A stretch of DNA of 64,000 bases from Asterias rubens (Eukaryota > Echinodermata > Asteroidea > Forcipulatida > Asteriidae). Of this stretch, positions 53,985-64,000 are shown in pieces. The stretch lies in NCBI RefSeq assembly GCF_902459465.1, contig NC_047078.1:1470691-1534690 (forward strand). Direction: 5' to 3'. How positions within the stretch are numbered: the first letter of the stretch is position 1; every line of letters starts with the position of its first letter. The translations under genes were made by a program, and so were the position numbers. The notes under the pieces were generated by a model that did no database searches, was not told the origin of the DNA, and was given only the letters and a program-made list of their open reading frames with translations.

Positions 53985-55495
53985 TGGTAGGGCAACCGTT
54001 GACAAGTGACGTTTGTGGTGACGTTGTTTTTTACATCGGGCAAACGTCGAGGACGTTGGGCTAACGTAAGCCCAACCCCGTTCCGACGTCGGCAACTTTT
54101 TTGCCGACGTCTGCACGCCCAACGTTCGTTAGACGTTTTAGTTAAACGTTGGGACAACATAATATTTTTTAATTGGCCCAACTTCGGCAGCTGACGTCGT
54201 AACGACGTTTGTTTACAGCGTTGGGCCAACGTTGGGACAACTTACGAATAATCTAAAACAATAATATAGAGATTAATTATCTTTTAATACAGTTAACGCC
54301 CTGTGTAAATATTTCAAGTAATCAGTGTATGTTAATTAACACTTATCAGTTATGTTATTAACAAGTAATTGATGATACTAATAACTACATACATTCTAAC
54401 TACAACCTATACTAGCCCATACACCCTTATGCACGGCATGTCTTGTATTTATATAGTCAAGAATCCACAGACTTTCCAGTCATGGTTTAACACCTTTATT
54501 AATTAAAATTGTTTACTTCTAAATTCAAATGGTTTTTTAAAAGTACTTTTAGTGTACATATTTTCTTACAGACAAATTATCCACAAAGGTACACAAACTT
54601 GCTTTGGAAATTCTTAAACTCAACAAATTTGTTTTTAGTATTGTTTATACACACTTCTAAATCACGCCCACAAATTTGCATTTATTTCAACGTTCAGCCA
54701 ACGTTGGCCCAAAGTATGAATATTATCTTGGTGGGGAAGTGGCCCTTTAGACTGTACAACATTTCCTGACGTTGGCACAACCGTAGGACGCCGATGTTAG
54801 GTTGCCCATATTATAACTACGTTATGGTAACGTTGGAAATTGACATGTTAAACGGCACAACAATTCCCGACGTTGGCATAACCAAAGGATGCAGACGTTA
54901 GGTTGCCCGTATTATAACTACGTTGAGCCAACGTTGGAAATACCTGTTATACTGCACAACATTTCCCGACGTTGGCACAACCGTAGGACGCCGATGTTAA
55001 TAGGTTGCCCACATTATAACTACGTTATGCCAACGTTGGAAATCGACATTTTATACGACTCAAGAATTCCCGACGTTGGCATTTTAAGGATTCAGACGTT
55101 AGGTTTCCCGTATTATAACTACGTTGAGCGAACGTTGGAAACTCACCTGTTATACTGCACAACATTTCCCGACGTTGGCACAACCTAAGGATGCAGACAT
55201 TAGGTTGCCCGTATTATATCTAAGTGAGCCAACGTTGAAAAACGACATGTTTCACTGCATAACATTTCCCGACGTTGGCACAACCTATATTAGACGACGT
55301 TAAGTTGCCCCTATCATAACTAAGTTGTGCCAAAGTTGTAATTCTGACTGTTGTATTTCATACTGTTTACAAACGTCAGTACAACGTTTAAAAACTGACT
55401 CCTACCTTTCCAACGTCTGTTCAACGTTCGTTTTTTGATGCCGACTTTGCCGACGTTCACCGACGTTGGCCCAACGTATGCATGATAGCTGGGAT
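53985..55495. repeat. ACGTTGG-rich mobile-element-like block with ~100-base tandem core
   Basis: The core has at least six units starting GACGTTGGCA at 54768, 54869, 54968, 55072, 55171 and 55271 (periods 99-104). Each holds TTAGGTTGCCC, TTATAACTACGTT and CCAACGTTGGAAA. The outer parts (54000-54240, 55370-55490) are full of CCAACGTTGG/GCCGACGTC palindromes. Lies in the inferred TRIM 5' UTR intron. Confidence 0.85.
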
Positions 55496-55559
55496 GTTTC
55501 AACATGATTATGGATGTGTCCAAATGACAGAATCACAGTTAAACTTAAAACGACTTAGA

Positions 55560-55640
55560 CTGACCTGGAAGGAGTCGAACCCCCTGTGATCAAGAAATAG
55601 GGTCAGTAAGTCTACTGACCCAGGAGTGTCCCTTTTCGCA
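55560..55640 (-). repeat. tRNA-like relic
   Basis: The minus strand contains GGGGGTTCGACTCCTTCCAGG, a B box with a possible acceptor strand. The 5' half does not pair, so no tRNA gene is called. Confidence 0.3.
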
Positions 55641-56494
55641 CTATGTATGTAACTATAGTTACACCCAAAAGCTAAAAAAAAACACGACTACAAGTTTTTA
55701 AAGTTTAACTGCCTCAATATTTTCATGTTCAACCTCTACCCGTTGACCCAATAATAATAATAATGGAGTCAAAATAAAATTTTCAATAAAGAAATGCGTC
55801 TCTCTATAATAAATTTAAAAGCAGCAAAAGCAAATATTATATTCTACAGATTGCGCCTTAGTACAGCTAAGCCACCGTCCATCGCTAGAAATGGGCCCAA
55901 TGGGATTTGTTTAGAGGTTAGTTAGTCGACAGCTGTAGCCATTGCCTACCCGGAGCCAAGATTGTCAGTCGGCTACGATGAACGTCGACGCAGCAGTTGG
56001 TTTTAGTTTTTCGTAATAATTGCAGACTTGACGCGAATAATCATCTTGTATGTATTACGCCCCCAGCTGTTATTACCATGCACGGTATCAATATATGAAT
56101 TTCAAGCGAAAGACTTACCAGAAAAGAGCAAAATAGTCTTGAGGAAGAAAAATTGCTGCAACTATTGGGTAGAATGGCAGTAGTCTGGTATGAGTTCCCA
56201 GTGGGCGTATCTGTTGTGTACAGGTGTGAGAGGTGAGAACACTATCTGCACCTAGCTCTTTTTTAAAATGTAGACTTGTGGACAAGTCGTAATGTTTGTC
56301 GGGCTGATAGCATACCTTACTCTCCCTGCGACTCTTGACGTGATCGTTGTATCGAGATACCTTGTTCGCAAGACTACTGCTGTTGTGACTACGCCCCCAG
56401 CAGTCTCGCGCGAAATCAGTTTTCCAGCGAGAAAGTATAGTCTTCCCTGCAGACAACAGCAGTGTCGCGAGAGTCGCATGAAAAGTTTATCACT

Positions 56495-56600
56495 TAGTCT
56501 TGGTGCAAGACGTTTCTCGTGTTCCTTTCACGCACACCGCGGCCAATTCACTTACAGCTCCCCACACCGACTCACCGAAAAACGTCTTGCACCAAGACTA
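56495..56600. mobile_element. Short foldback element (TAGTCTTGG family), copy 1
   Basis: Perfect 21-base arms (56495-56515, 56580-56600) beginning TAGTCTTGGTGCAAGAC. The 9-base flanks TTTATCACT and CGTATCACT match at seven positions, consistent with an aged target duplication. Confidence 0.75.
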
Positions 56601-57140
56601 CGTATCACTACAAACATTGGAACTCTTAGTTAGTTTAATATTAACTGTAACTGATAAGACAGTCTACTTCAGAATGTTTCAGACCCAGATTCACAAGAAT
56701 TGTTCTGGCACAATCTCAGCCACCATTGTTTACCCAACATGCGCTTGTGGATTTATAATGTAAACGTTGATGCATTTTATGGAGTTGGTATCGCCGTTGA
56801 ATTTACTCCCAGGTTCAAAGTGTTCTCATAATATTGCAAGCGCAAAAATCGCAATATTAAAAGCGTGCCTGTTCAAAGTTCTCTTGGTGATTCTGCTGAT
56901 GTAACTCAAAAGAATTGCCCTTGATAGTGCTACGGAAATAGAAATGGAGGCCAGTTTAACCTGAATGCAAACATTAAACGTAACTGAAAATTTATGCTGC
57001 TTTTGAAAACTGGCTTCACTCCGTACGCATTCGATGTTTGTGCTTTCTATTCAGTAAAAAGTAGTGCATCCATGTAGATCAAAGGTGCCCCAACCCCAAT
57101 TCCAAAAAAGAACACACATCATCACAACTGGTCCCACCCC

Positions 57141-57141
57141 A

Positions 57142-57216
<75 letters not shown>
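57141..57216. repeat. (ATT)n microsatellite with adjoining retroelement-like tail
   Basis: About 25 uninterrupted ATT units. The plus-strand Ile run and minus-strand Asn run are translation artefacts. The sequence right of it (TATTCGACCAATACAAGG onward to about 57660) looks like a reversed retroelement 3' region. Confidence 0.95.
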
Positions 57217-57750
57217 TATTCGACCAATACAAGGTACAACAAACAAGTTACAGTAGCACAAGCAGTAGACAGAACATTAACGGGGAAAAAAAACAATAAT
57301 GAAAAAGCAAGAAATAAGGAAAATAAATACAGAATTAAATAAAAGAATAAATAAGGTTAAATTAAATTAACTTAAATAAATTATTTGAAAAAGAAAACAA
57401 AAGCAAAAAATAAACACAATAAGAGGGCGGCTGAGGGCGGAGCATGCAGGAGGAAAACAGAACCAAATGGGAACGACAACCAGAAGGGATAAAAAACAAA
57501 GACAAATCATGCGGGTCAGGGGTAACAAAAGTAAACCAAATTACTGTTGCTCGGAAGCATGCTGCCCCACGCATGACCAACAAACACAATGAACAATTAG
57601 TGGAAATGGCTTCAATTTGTTTAGTAAGTTGATACACATGGTCATATTTCTGGGGTAATAGTTGTTACAGGTCCAATGTAATGCGCGGTATCAAACAGTT
57701 AGTGTAGGACTGCATTGACCCGGTTCACGTCACGTGATCACCACAACACC

Positions 57751-58069
57751 TAGTCTTGGTTCAAGACTCTCCTGGATTTGTCACAACAGGGCGCGCTATC
57801 ACCCCCAACGCGCTATCAACCACGAACCGCTATCGCCCGAGAACCGCTATCACAGGAGAGTCTTGGCACATTCGATAAATCTCCACCCCAAAAAGGGGCG
57901 GGCTCTGCGGGAACCCTACGCACGCACATTATGTTTCCCCCCGATTTTGGGGGGAGATTTAACGAATGTTCCAAGACTCTCCTGTGATAGCGGTTCGTGG
58001 TTGATAGCGCGTTGGGGGTGATAGCGCGCTTTCTTGTTACAAATCCAGGAGAGTCCTGAACCAAGACTA
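57751..58069. mobile_element. Foldback element (TAGTCTTGG family), 319 bases, with 9-base target duplication
   Basis: The two halves are near-perfect reverse complements outside a short GC-rich loop. Ends TAGTCTTGGTTCAAGAC and its complement. CACAACACC flanks it at 57742-57750 and 58070-58078. Long inverted repeats with 9-base target duplications are the hallmark of Mutator-like (MULE) elements. It has no transposase, so it is non-autonomous. Confidence 0.85.
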
Positions 58070-58534
58070 CACAACACCTCTTGGTTGTGATGGAAATCAA
58101 TGCTTTACAATGTATGCAACTTAGGCATGCATGTTAAGATCTCTGGTTTCGGCTTTTGACTCCCAGAATGGCGAGCTTGGAAGAGACCGACCGCTTGTAA
58201 TGTTGGCGCTATTGGGAACATTGGCGTAGCCAGGGGTTAAAGGGTGGCAAACCTGCCCCCTCCCCCACCTCCCAGATGCCTCGCTCCAATCTTTCACCCT
58301 CATTTGATAGAAAACTCTCAACTTTAGGTTCGATAATTAAGTAGTCCCCTTAAGTTATGTCTTAGCTTGCGCTTAACCCCAAATGCTCTTATAACTAATG
58401 CCACTTGGTGAATATATGTTGAGATCTCACTCAACTTTTGTTTGATACCAGGCACAGTCAAGTTTTTAAAATAAAAAGGGCGTTAACAATATATAGAGAT
58501 ACCTTTAAGTAAGGAAAACGTTGATTGACAGAAT

Positions 58535-60174
58535 ACATAGACAACGCATTTTATTACTTTGCTAAACGTTATACACATTTTGATACTCGTTTACAGATAC
58601 TCTAATCACCCGGATTAGGATTTACCCGGATTCTGTTTGTACGAAGGCCGGACACATTTACATGTCAGGTTAATCCGGAACATGTTTACAACTCGGATTC
58701 TGCGTTAGTTTCACCCATTCAAGGGTCACTTGACACGTGTTCCGGGTCATACTGACCCAGAAATGGGTCAGTCCCCATCACGGGATCCGAAGATCCAGGG
58801 CAATTCTGACCCAGAGTCATTGAGATCGTATTGACAACACACTGCAAAAACGTTGGTCAAATCATTTGTTAGGCAAAGTAACTTCAACATTTATTGGTCG
58901 ATAATTGCCCAACAAAACCAATTGGTTTTGGACAAACATTTTGTTTGCCAATTTTTCGTTTAAAAAGCGGAACAAAATTTGGGCAAGTGTTGGGCAAATA
59001 ATTCGTAATCTGAATTTATCATAACTGTTGGTTACACTTTTATTTATTTATTGGAGCAACTTTTTGGGTAATTTTAGTTAATTTCGATTGATGCACATAA
59101 GTTGGTCAAAATCATCCGATCATGCGCACTACGATCAAAGAGTTGCCCAAAAGTTGGGCAAGGTATGAAAAAACATAACGATATTTTCCAACATGGCGAG
59201 TGGAGAAGTGGCTGTGACGAGCGGGGTTTTCCAGTAGATATAGATCAAATTTGAAGGTTAATTTTTAACTAAATATGAGTTGTGTTTTGTATTCAGTCGT
59301 ACATAGTCGTGACAGTTGCAGAGGGAGCCACAAAGTGACACTACTGTTGAATTAGTTTCAGTTTTTAGTTTCAGTTTTATCATGCCATTATGTGCAACGC
59401 CGGTTGTGGCATGTATGCGTGTGCTTGCGCTGCAACTGTCACGACTGTGTACAACAACTGAACAGGAAACAAACTGTATTTTAGTTAAAAACTAACCTTC
59501 CAAAGCATCTACGAACCACTGAGCACCGTCTCGATTTTGAGAGAGATGCCAAGGCCTTGGAAGGTACAGCTCACCACCGTTTGCCATCGTGGAAAATATA
59601 TTTTCTACGCCTGCTTGTATGACGTATCACAGAAGAAACTGTAAATCAAAGGGTTAAATACATTCACCATTTTGTTGGATAACACCGAAAAGGGTTAAAT
59701 CATAATAAAATCATCGCCCAATAAGTGGGTTATTGATAATGTATTAAATACCCAGAAAATGGGTAAACAAAAAATTACCCAACTGTTGGTTACCAAAATA
59801 TACCCAACTATTGATGAAGAAATATTACCCAATTATTTGGCAATCAGAGTGCCTAACTTTGATGGGTAATATTTTGCCCAAAAGTTGGAGGAGTTCACTA
59901 TTCGCCCTTAATATTGGGTAAATAGTTGGGCATTTTTTACCCAATTTGTTTACAGTGCATAATCTACAGCCAACTGTTCAATGGACCCTTCCCATGAAAT
60001 ATGCTAATAACATTCACGCATGCGTACAGACCCAGCATGTTGGTTGGCAAACGCCAAAGAGTTGTGCACCAAGCAGACGCGCAGTCGCGTCTGCGTCACG
60101 CAGATGAAAATAATTTTCGTCTCACAGTGATCATGAGACGAAAATTATTTTAGCATGGAAAAACGTATTTTCAT
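58535..60174. repeat. Segment A of a triplicated non-coding sequence, carrying a transposon
   Basis: Blocks ATAGACAACGCATTTTATTA, ACCCGGATTAGGATTTACCC, GGTTAATCCGGAACATG, AGAAATGGGTCAGTCCCC and, after the insert at 58840-59957, AATCTACAGCCAACTG to GTCGCGTCTGCGTCACGC. Segments B and C share the same order. Confidence 0.9.
58840..59957. mobile_element. DNA transposon remnant with CACTG...CAGTG ends, 1118 bases
   Basis: Starts CACTGCAAAAACGTTGG and ends TTTGTTTACAGTG. The flanks CA/CA (58838-58839, 59958-59959) and the empty sites in segments B and C define the insertion exactly. The interior is full of TTGCCCAA / TTGGGTAA motifs and has no transposase frame. Confidence 0.85.
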
Positions 60175-60670
60175 ACACAGACAACGCATTTTATTACTTT
60201 GCTAAACGTTTTACACATTTTGATACTCGTCTACAGATACTCTAATCACCCGGATTAGGATTTACCCGGATTCTGTGTGTACGGAGGCCGGACACATTTA
60301 CATGTCAGGTTAATCCGGAACATGTTTACAACTCGGATTCTGCGTTAGTTTTACCCATTCAAGGGTCACTTGACACGTGTTCCGGGTCATACTGACCCAG
60401 AAATGGGTCAGTCCCCATCACGGGATCCGAAGATCCAGGTCAATTCTGACCCAAAGTCATTGAGATTGTATTGACATAATCTACAGCCAACTGTTCAATG
60501 GACCCTTCCCATGAAATATGCTAATAACATTCACGCATGCGTACAGACCCTGTTGGTTGGCAAAGAAATGTGCACCAAGCAGACGCGCAGTCGCGTCTGC
60601 GTCACGCAGATGAAAATAATTTTCGTCTCAGTGATCATGAGACGAAAATTATTTTAGCATGTAAAAACGT
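60175..60670. repeat. Segment B of the triplicated sequence (empty site)
   Basis: More than 95% similar to segment A by eye, joined directly to its end. It lacks the 1118-base insertion and reads TATTGACATAATCTACAGCC at the site. Its right part continues into foldback MITE family 3 (to about 60840). Confidence 0.9.
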
Positions 60671-61091
60671 ATTTTCATGACATTGTTTTACTCATTTCTC
60701 AAAAAACACAGCACCTCAGCAACTAATTTTTTAAGGTAATCTTTCTACTATCATTATCTTCAAAAGATGCAAGTTTAATGTAAATTTGTGGACATGGTGT
60801 TTTGTGTTACAAAAAGTACCCAAAATCCTTCAGGAGGTGTATCAATTTTTATTATCAACTGTTAGTTTTGTTCAAACATACTGATATTAGATCATTTTCA
60901 AGTCATGATCTTTCTTTTACAAAAACACAAACCATCATCGGTATAGGGTCACAAATGAACGACTAAAGTTATACCATCATATCTTTCCCTCGGCTCTCTT
61001 GATTTTTGATCATCCCGTTAAACCCCTTTCACAAAGAGTGTCTTTATTAAGCAAATTGTTTGAGGCAAAGTTGCATTGGAAAAAAATACCA

Positions 61092-61170
61092 TTAAAGATA
61101 CTGGACACTATTGGTAATTGTCAAAGACCAGTCTTCTCACTTGGTGTATCTCATTATATACATAAACTAA
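61092..61170. repeat. TTAA-MITE family 1, copy 21, left arm only
   Basis: TTAAAGATACTGGACACTA start; cut off after about 75 bases where segment C begins. Confidence 0.8.
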
Positions 61171-61428
61171 GGGTCACTTGGCACGTGTTCCGGGTCATAC
61201 TAACCCAGAAATGGGTCAGTCCCCATCACGGGTTCCGAAGATCCAGGTCAATTCTGACCCAGAATCATTGAGATCGTATTGACAACATAATTTACAGCCA
61301 ACTGTTCAATGAACCCTTCTCATGAAATATGCTAATTACATTCACGCATGCGTACAGGCCCTGTTGGTTGGCAAACGCCATAGAGTTGTGCACTAAGCAG
61401 ACGCGCAATCGCGTCTGCGTCACGCAGC
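61167..61428. repeat. Segment C of the triplicated sequence (empty site)
   Basis: Diverged partial copy from AAGGGTCACTTGGCACG to GTCACGCAG. Reads TATTGACAACATAATTTACA at the insertion point. Confidence 0.85.
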
Positions 61429-61531
61429 CATTAGCCATGTACAACACAGCGCGATGTTCCCTCATTTTGCCATCCAAATCGTTAGTGCGCACGCGCTATG
61501 TGCAATTTACATATTTTTGAGCTTGAAACCA

Positions 61532-63022
61532 GGGGTCGATTTCACTAACGCGTTTTGGTCATCGCAAACGCCGAAATCGATCGCTAAATCTAAGATCCAT
61601 CGCACCTTAGCGATGGATTTTTAGCCGACGATTTCACTAAAACTTAACGATGAATGTACTTGTCGCAAAGTTTTATTTAGCGATGACAATCTTGCGATGA
61701 CATGTTAGTGGTCGCAAAGTAAAAGTTCATCACAAACTTATGATACATCACGCCATTATGTGCTTATAGTTATAGCGGTGTACTTTTTGACGTATAAATT
61801 ACCCGTGATTTAGAGTAAAATGAGGGCGCTACATTATTTTAGTCTTGCGGTTTTTTACCTGGTAGACTCAGATTGCTGATGACAACTATCAGCGACGCAA
61901 CTGCAGCAAAGAGCCCCTTAATATCGGTAAAAAGGAGATACTATATGGGTTCGATTATTTTAACCATCATTTTTAGAAAAAATGTGTAATGTATTGGCAA
62001 ATTGACAGTGTGAAGCTATATTATTAGACAGATATGTCAGAATTTTCATCAACCCCCACCGTAACAATTTACGAAAACTGTTTATTAAAATCTAAAATTA
62101 TAATAGAGGCCAGAGAGGCCTATAAATGCTTTAACCCTTTGTAAATGAATAAAAACTCATTTTCGCTAATTTACCGTGAATTTCTAGCCACAACGAATGG
62201 TTACTTTACTAATCTATTACATATTTTTAGCATTTCGTCCAGGCCCTTAATGGCTTATTTTAAAGATGTGTGGCGGTATTTTTTTTTATAAGTAGCATTT
62301 TTTGACATTTTAGTCGAAGATTTCAAAGCATTTTTGCCGTATCATCAAAACTTCGGTCCGTATTTAATTTTCTACAGTGCGAAAGGTCACTTATACAGGT
62401 AATTTAAAAACAATATTTGTGTTCTCAAAAAATTTGTATATGCCTACCCTGGTATTTTTTTTAACATAAGGGTTTGTGATTTTTGCTGAATATAAACGTA
62501 TGTCACAATATACGAACTACAAATCCTTAAAAAACCAGGGTCATAAATTTCAAAAAATTAGTTCTTCTTGTTCAAGTCACCAAAGATATGTAGTTATCTC
62601 AGAAAAAAAAATCGGACCTGATGTCTGGGTCTTAAACCACTGTGCAATGCCATTTCATTTCGAGCGACGACCGACGATTTTGTTGCGGGATGTCAAAGGT
62701 CACTACTATTAGCCTCGTACAAAAACTTTATTCCCCTTTTAACGTCATCGCAATTGCGATGACTTTAGTGAAACGCAGAATTAGCGTCATCGCAATGGGA
62801 GACTTTGTGGGACGATAGAGGGCAGCAGACTTACCGGGTAAATCCATTGTTCTCAGAATTATGCGCATGTTCAAAACTACGTAAACAATGGAAATTTACC
62901 CGGTATGTCTGCTGCCACCTAGCGTTGGAAAGTCTCCTATTGCGATGGATTTGAGGTTTACGATTTTTATCGCAAGTGTGTTAGCGATGATCGCAAACAT
63001 AGACGTTAGTGAAATCGGCCCC
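61532..63022. mobile_element. 1.5-kb non-autonomous DNA transposon
   Basis: Inverted ends GGGGTCGATTTCACTAACG and CGTTAGTGAAATCGGCCCC. Subterminal inverted motifs (CGCAA, GCGATGGAT) repeat on both sides. A second inverted repeat lies inside (about 62795-62945, arms with GGGAGACTTT and GCAGCAGACTTACCGGGTAA), possibly a nested element. No transposase frame. Confidence 0.8.
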
Positions 63023-63215
63023 AGGCTTTCTGCGTCTTCTCACCTGTACAACTCTTGCTTTGCATGCTGAGAAAGAACAAAGAGCCATTCAAGAAGGTTT
63101 TTTTATCAAAAGTATCTATCTATCTATCTTTTCAAAACTCCTTGCCTCGTTGTTTCCCCCAATCCTACAATCTAATCTTGTCAAAAAATGTAATCTTGAT
63201 ACATTTTAAAGGGTC

Positions 63216-63580
63216 TTAAAGCCATTGGACCCGTTCGGTAAACAGTATTGTCCAAGGCCCACACTTCGTGTATCACAACTTCTATATCAATTAACAAACC
63301 TGTGAAAATTTGGGCTTAATCGGTCATCGGAGTCGGGAGAAAATAACGGGAAAACCCACCCTTGTATCCGCGCGTTTCGCCGTGTCATGACATGTGTTTA
63401 AAATAAATCCGTAATTCTCGTTAACGAGAATTGATATTGTTTTACTGTTTTCTCAAAAAGTAAAGCATTTCATGGAATAATATTTCAAGAGAAGTATTGC
63501 ACCACTACTTTCTGTAAACCCTGTAAGTTATTTGTAAATCTGTGAACTTTTTTTTTTCCTGTACCGAAAGGGTCCAATGA
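63216..63580. repeat. TTAA-MITE family 4, copy 3
   Basis: TTAA at 63216-63219, then AGCCATTGGACCCGTTCGG. Ends TACCGAAAGGGTCCAATG. The centre has TTCTCGTTAACGAGAA, a 16-base perfect palindrome shared with the copy at 40893. Confidence 0.9.
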
Positions 63581-63606
63581 CAAAATCAAGATGTCCACAG
63601 ATTTAC

Positions 63607-64000
63607 ATTGAAATTATTATTGTTATTAAAAGATTTATATAGCGCATTTCCAAAATAGACCAATGCACCTAACAGGAAAAAAATAGAAATTAAATACAAT
63701 TGAAAGCAAATTTATGCACACACATAAAAAGCACAAGAAACAGCACATTAGAAGAATATTAAAAATTTGTAACATATAAAAACCTATGGGAAAAGCTTTG
63801 CAAAGAAAAAATTAAATAAACCAGCAACATTAAAATTCCTTTGGAAAGAGGAAAGTTTTTAAAAACTTCTTAAACATTTTTACACTAGGGGCATGACGAA
63901 GGTTTATAGGGAGACTGTTCCAAAGTCTGGACCCTGAAACAGAAAAAGACTTGTCCCCGAAAGATCTTTTGGTTGACGGTATTGCAAGTCGTGTGTGATC
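63607..64000 (-). pseudogene. LINE (CR1/L2-like) C-terminal fragment, cut by window edge
   Basis: The minus strand reads TRLAIPSTKRSFGDKSFSV, SGSRLWNSLPINLRHAPS, VKMFKKFLKTFLF, the standard ORF2 ending. A 3' UTR and a reversed (ATT)-type tail extend to about 63615. The frame is open as far as it is visible, so a longer element may continue to the right. Confidence 0.85.

Larger units (their letters stand above)
53863..56119 (-). other. TRIM 5' UTR intron and upstream exon end
   Basis: Just above the TRIM start codon the minus strand has the acceptor TTTTTTCTGCTAG followed by GTAAAATGG (exon from 53863). A strong donor CTTTTCTG|GTAAGTC lies at 56119/56118. These suggest a non-coding exon ending at 56119, with the promoter around 56.1-56.5 kb. 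Linkage of the two sites is inferred. Confidence 0.5.

Noticed and set aside
57064-57342. Open frames with long Ile or Asn runs
   Set aside because: Translations of an (ATT)n microsatellite.

Overview
The window is animal nuclear DNA: four genes with GT-AG introns, buried in AT-rich sequence full of short transposons, tRNA-derived SINEs and dead LINE fragments. The gene set (an AMT-type ammonium transporter, U2AF1, PEN-2/PSENEN, a RING/B-box TRIM protein) and the style of the repeats point to a marine invertebrate deuterostome. From memory of similar repeats I judge an echinoderm, probably a sea star; that assignment is inference.

Layout. 3287-23725 (minus strand): a complete seven-exon AMT ammonium transporter, 603 aa, spread over 20 kb because its introns are packed with repeats. 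24-37 kb: no gene recognised, only repeats and retroelement debris. 37378-41806 (minus): complete five-exon U2AF1, the small subunit of the U2 snRNP auxiliary factor, 230 aa. 42.3-46.4 kb (plus): complete three-coding-exon PSENEN, the PEN-2 subunit of gamma-secretase, 101 aa, preceded by a likely non-coding first exon. U2AF1 and PSENEN are head to head around a gap of about 0.5 kb or less, the same arrangement as human U2AF1L4 and PSENEN. 50825-53858 (minus): a complete three-coding-exon TRIM-family protein, 639 aa, with a likely 5' UTR exon near 56.1 kb. 56.5-64 kb: no gene; foldback elements, a triplicated non-coding segment, DNA transposons, and a LINE fragment that runs off the right edge.

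The genes do not form one pathway. The most striking structures are: (1) a G-rich minisatellite at 46.37-47.5 kb whose repeat unit is the last ~45 coding bases of PSENEN plus adjoining 3' sequence, with several copies still reading as the PEN-2 C-terminus and stop; (2) the U2AF1/PSENEN divergent pair; (3) partial duplication of U2AF1 exon 3 with its splice acceptor into the upstream intron; (4) a copy of part of the TRIM main exon in a TRIM intron; (5) a dominant MITE family with TTAA target duplications, about 21 copies; and (6) several insertions whose target-site duplications or empty sites can be read directly.

All coordinates and splice sites were read by eye. Exon chains were accepted only where the frame closed exactly across every junction.
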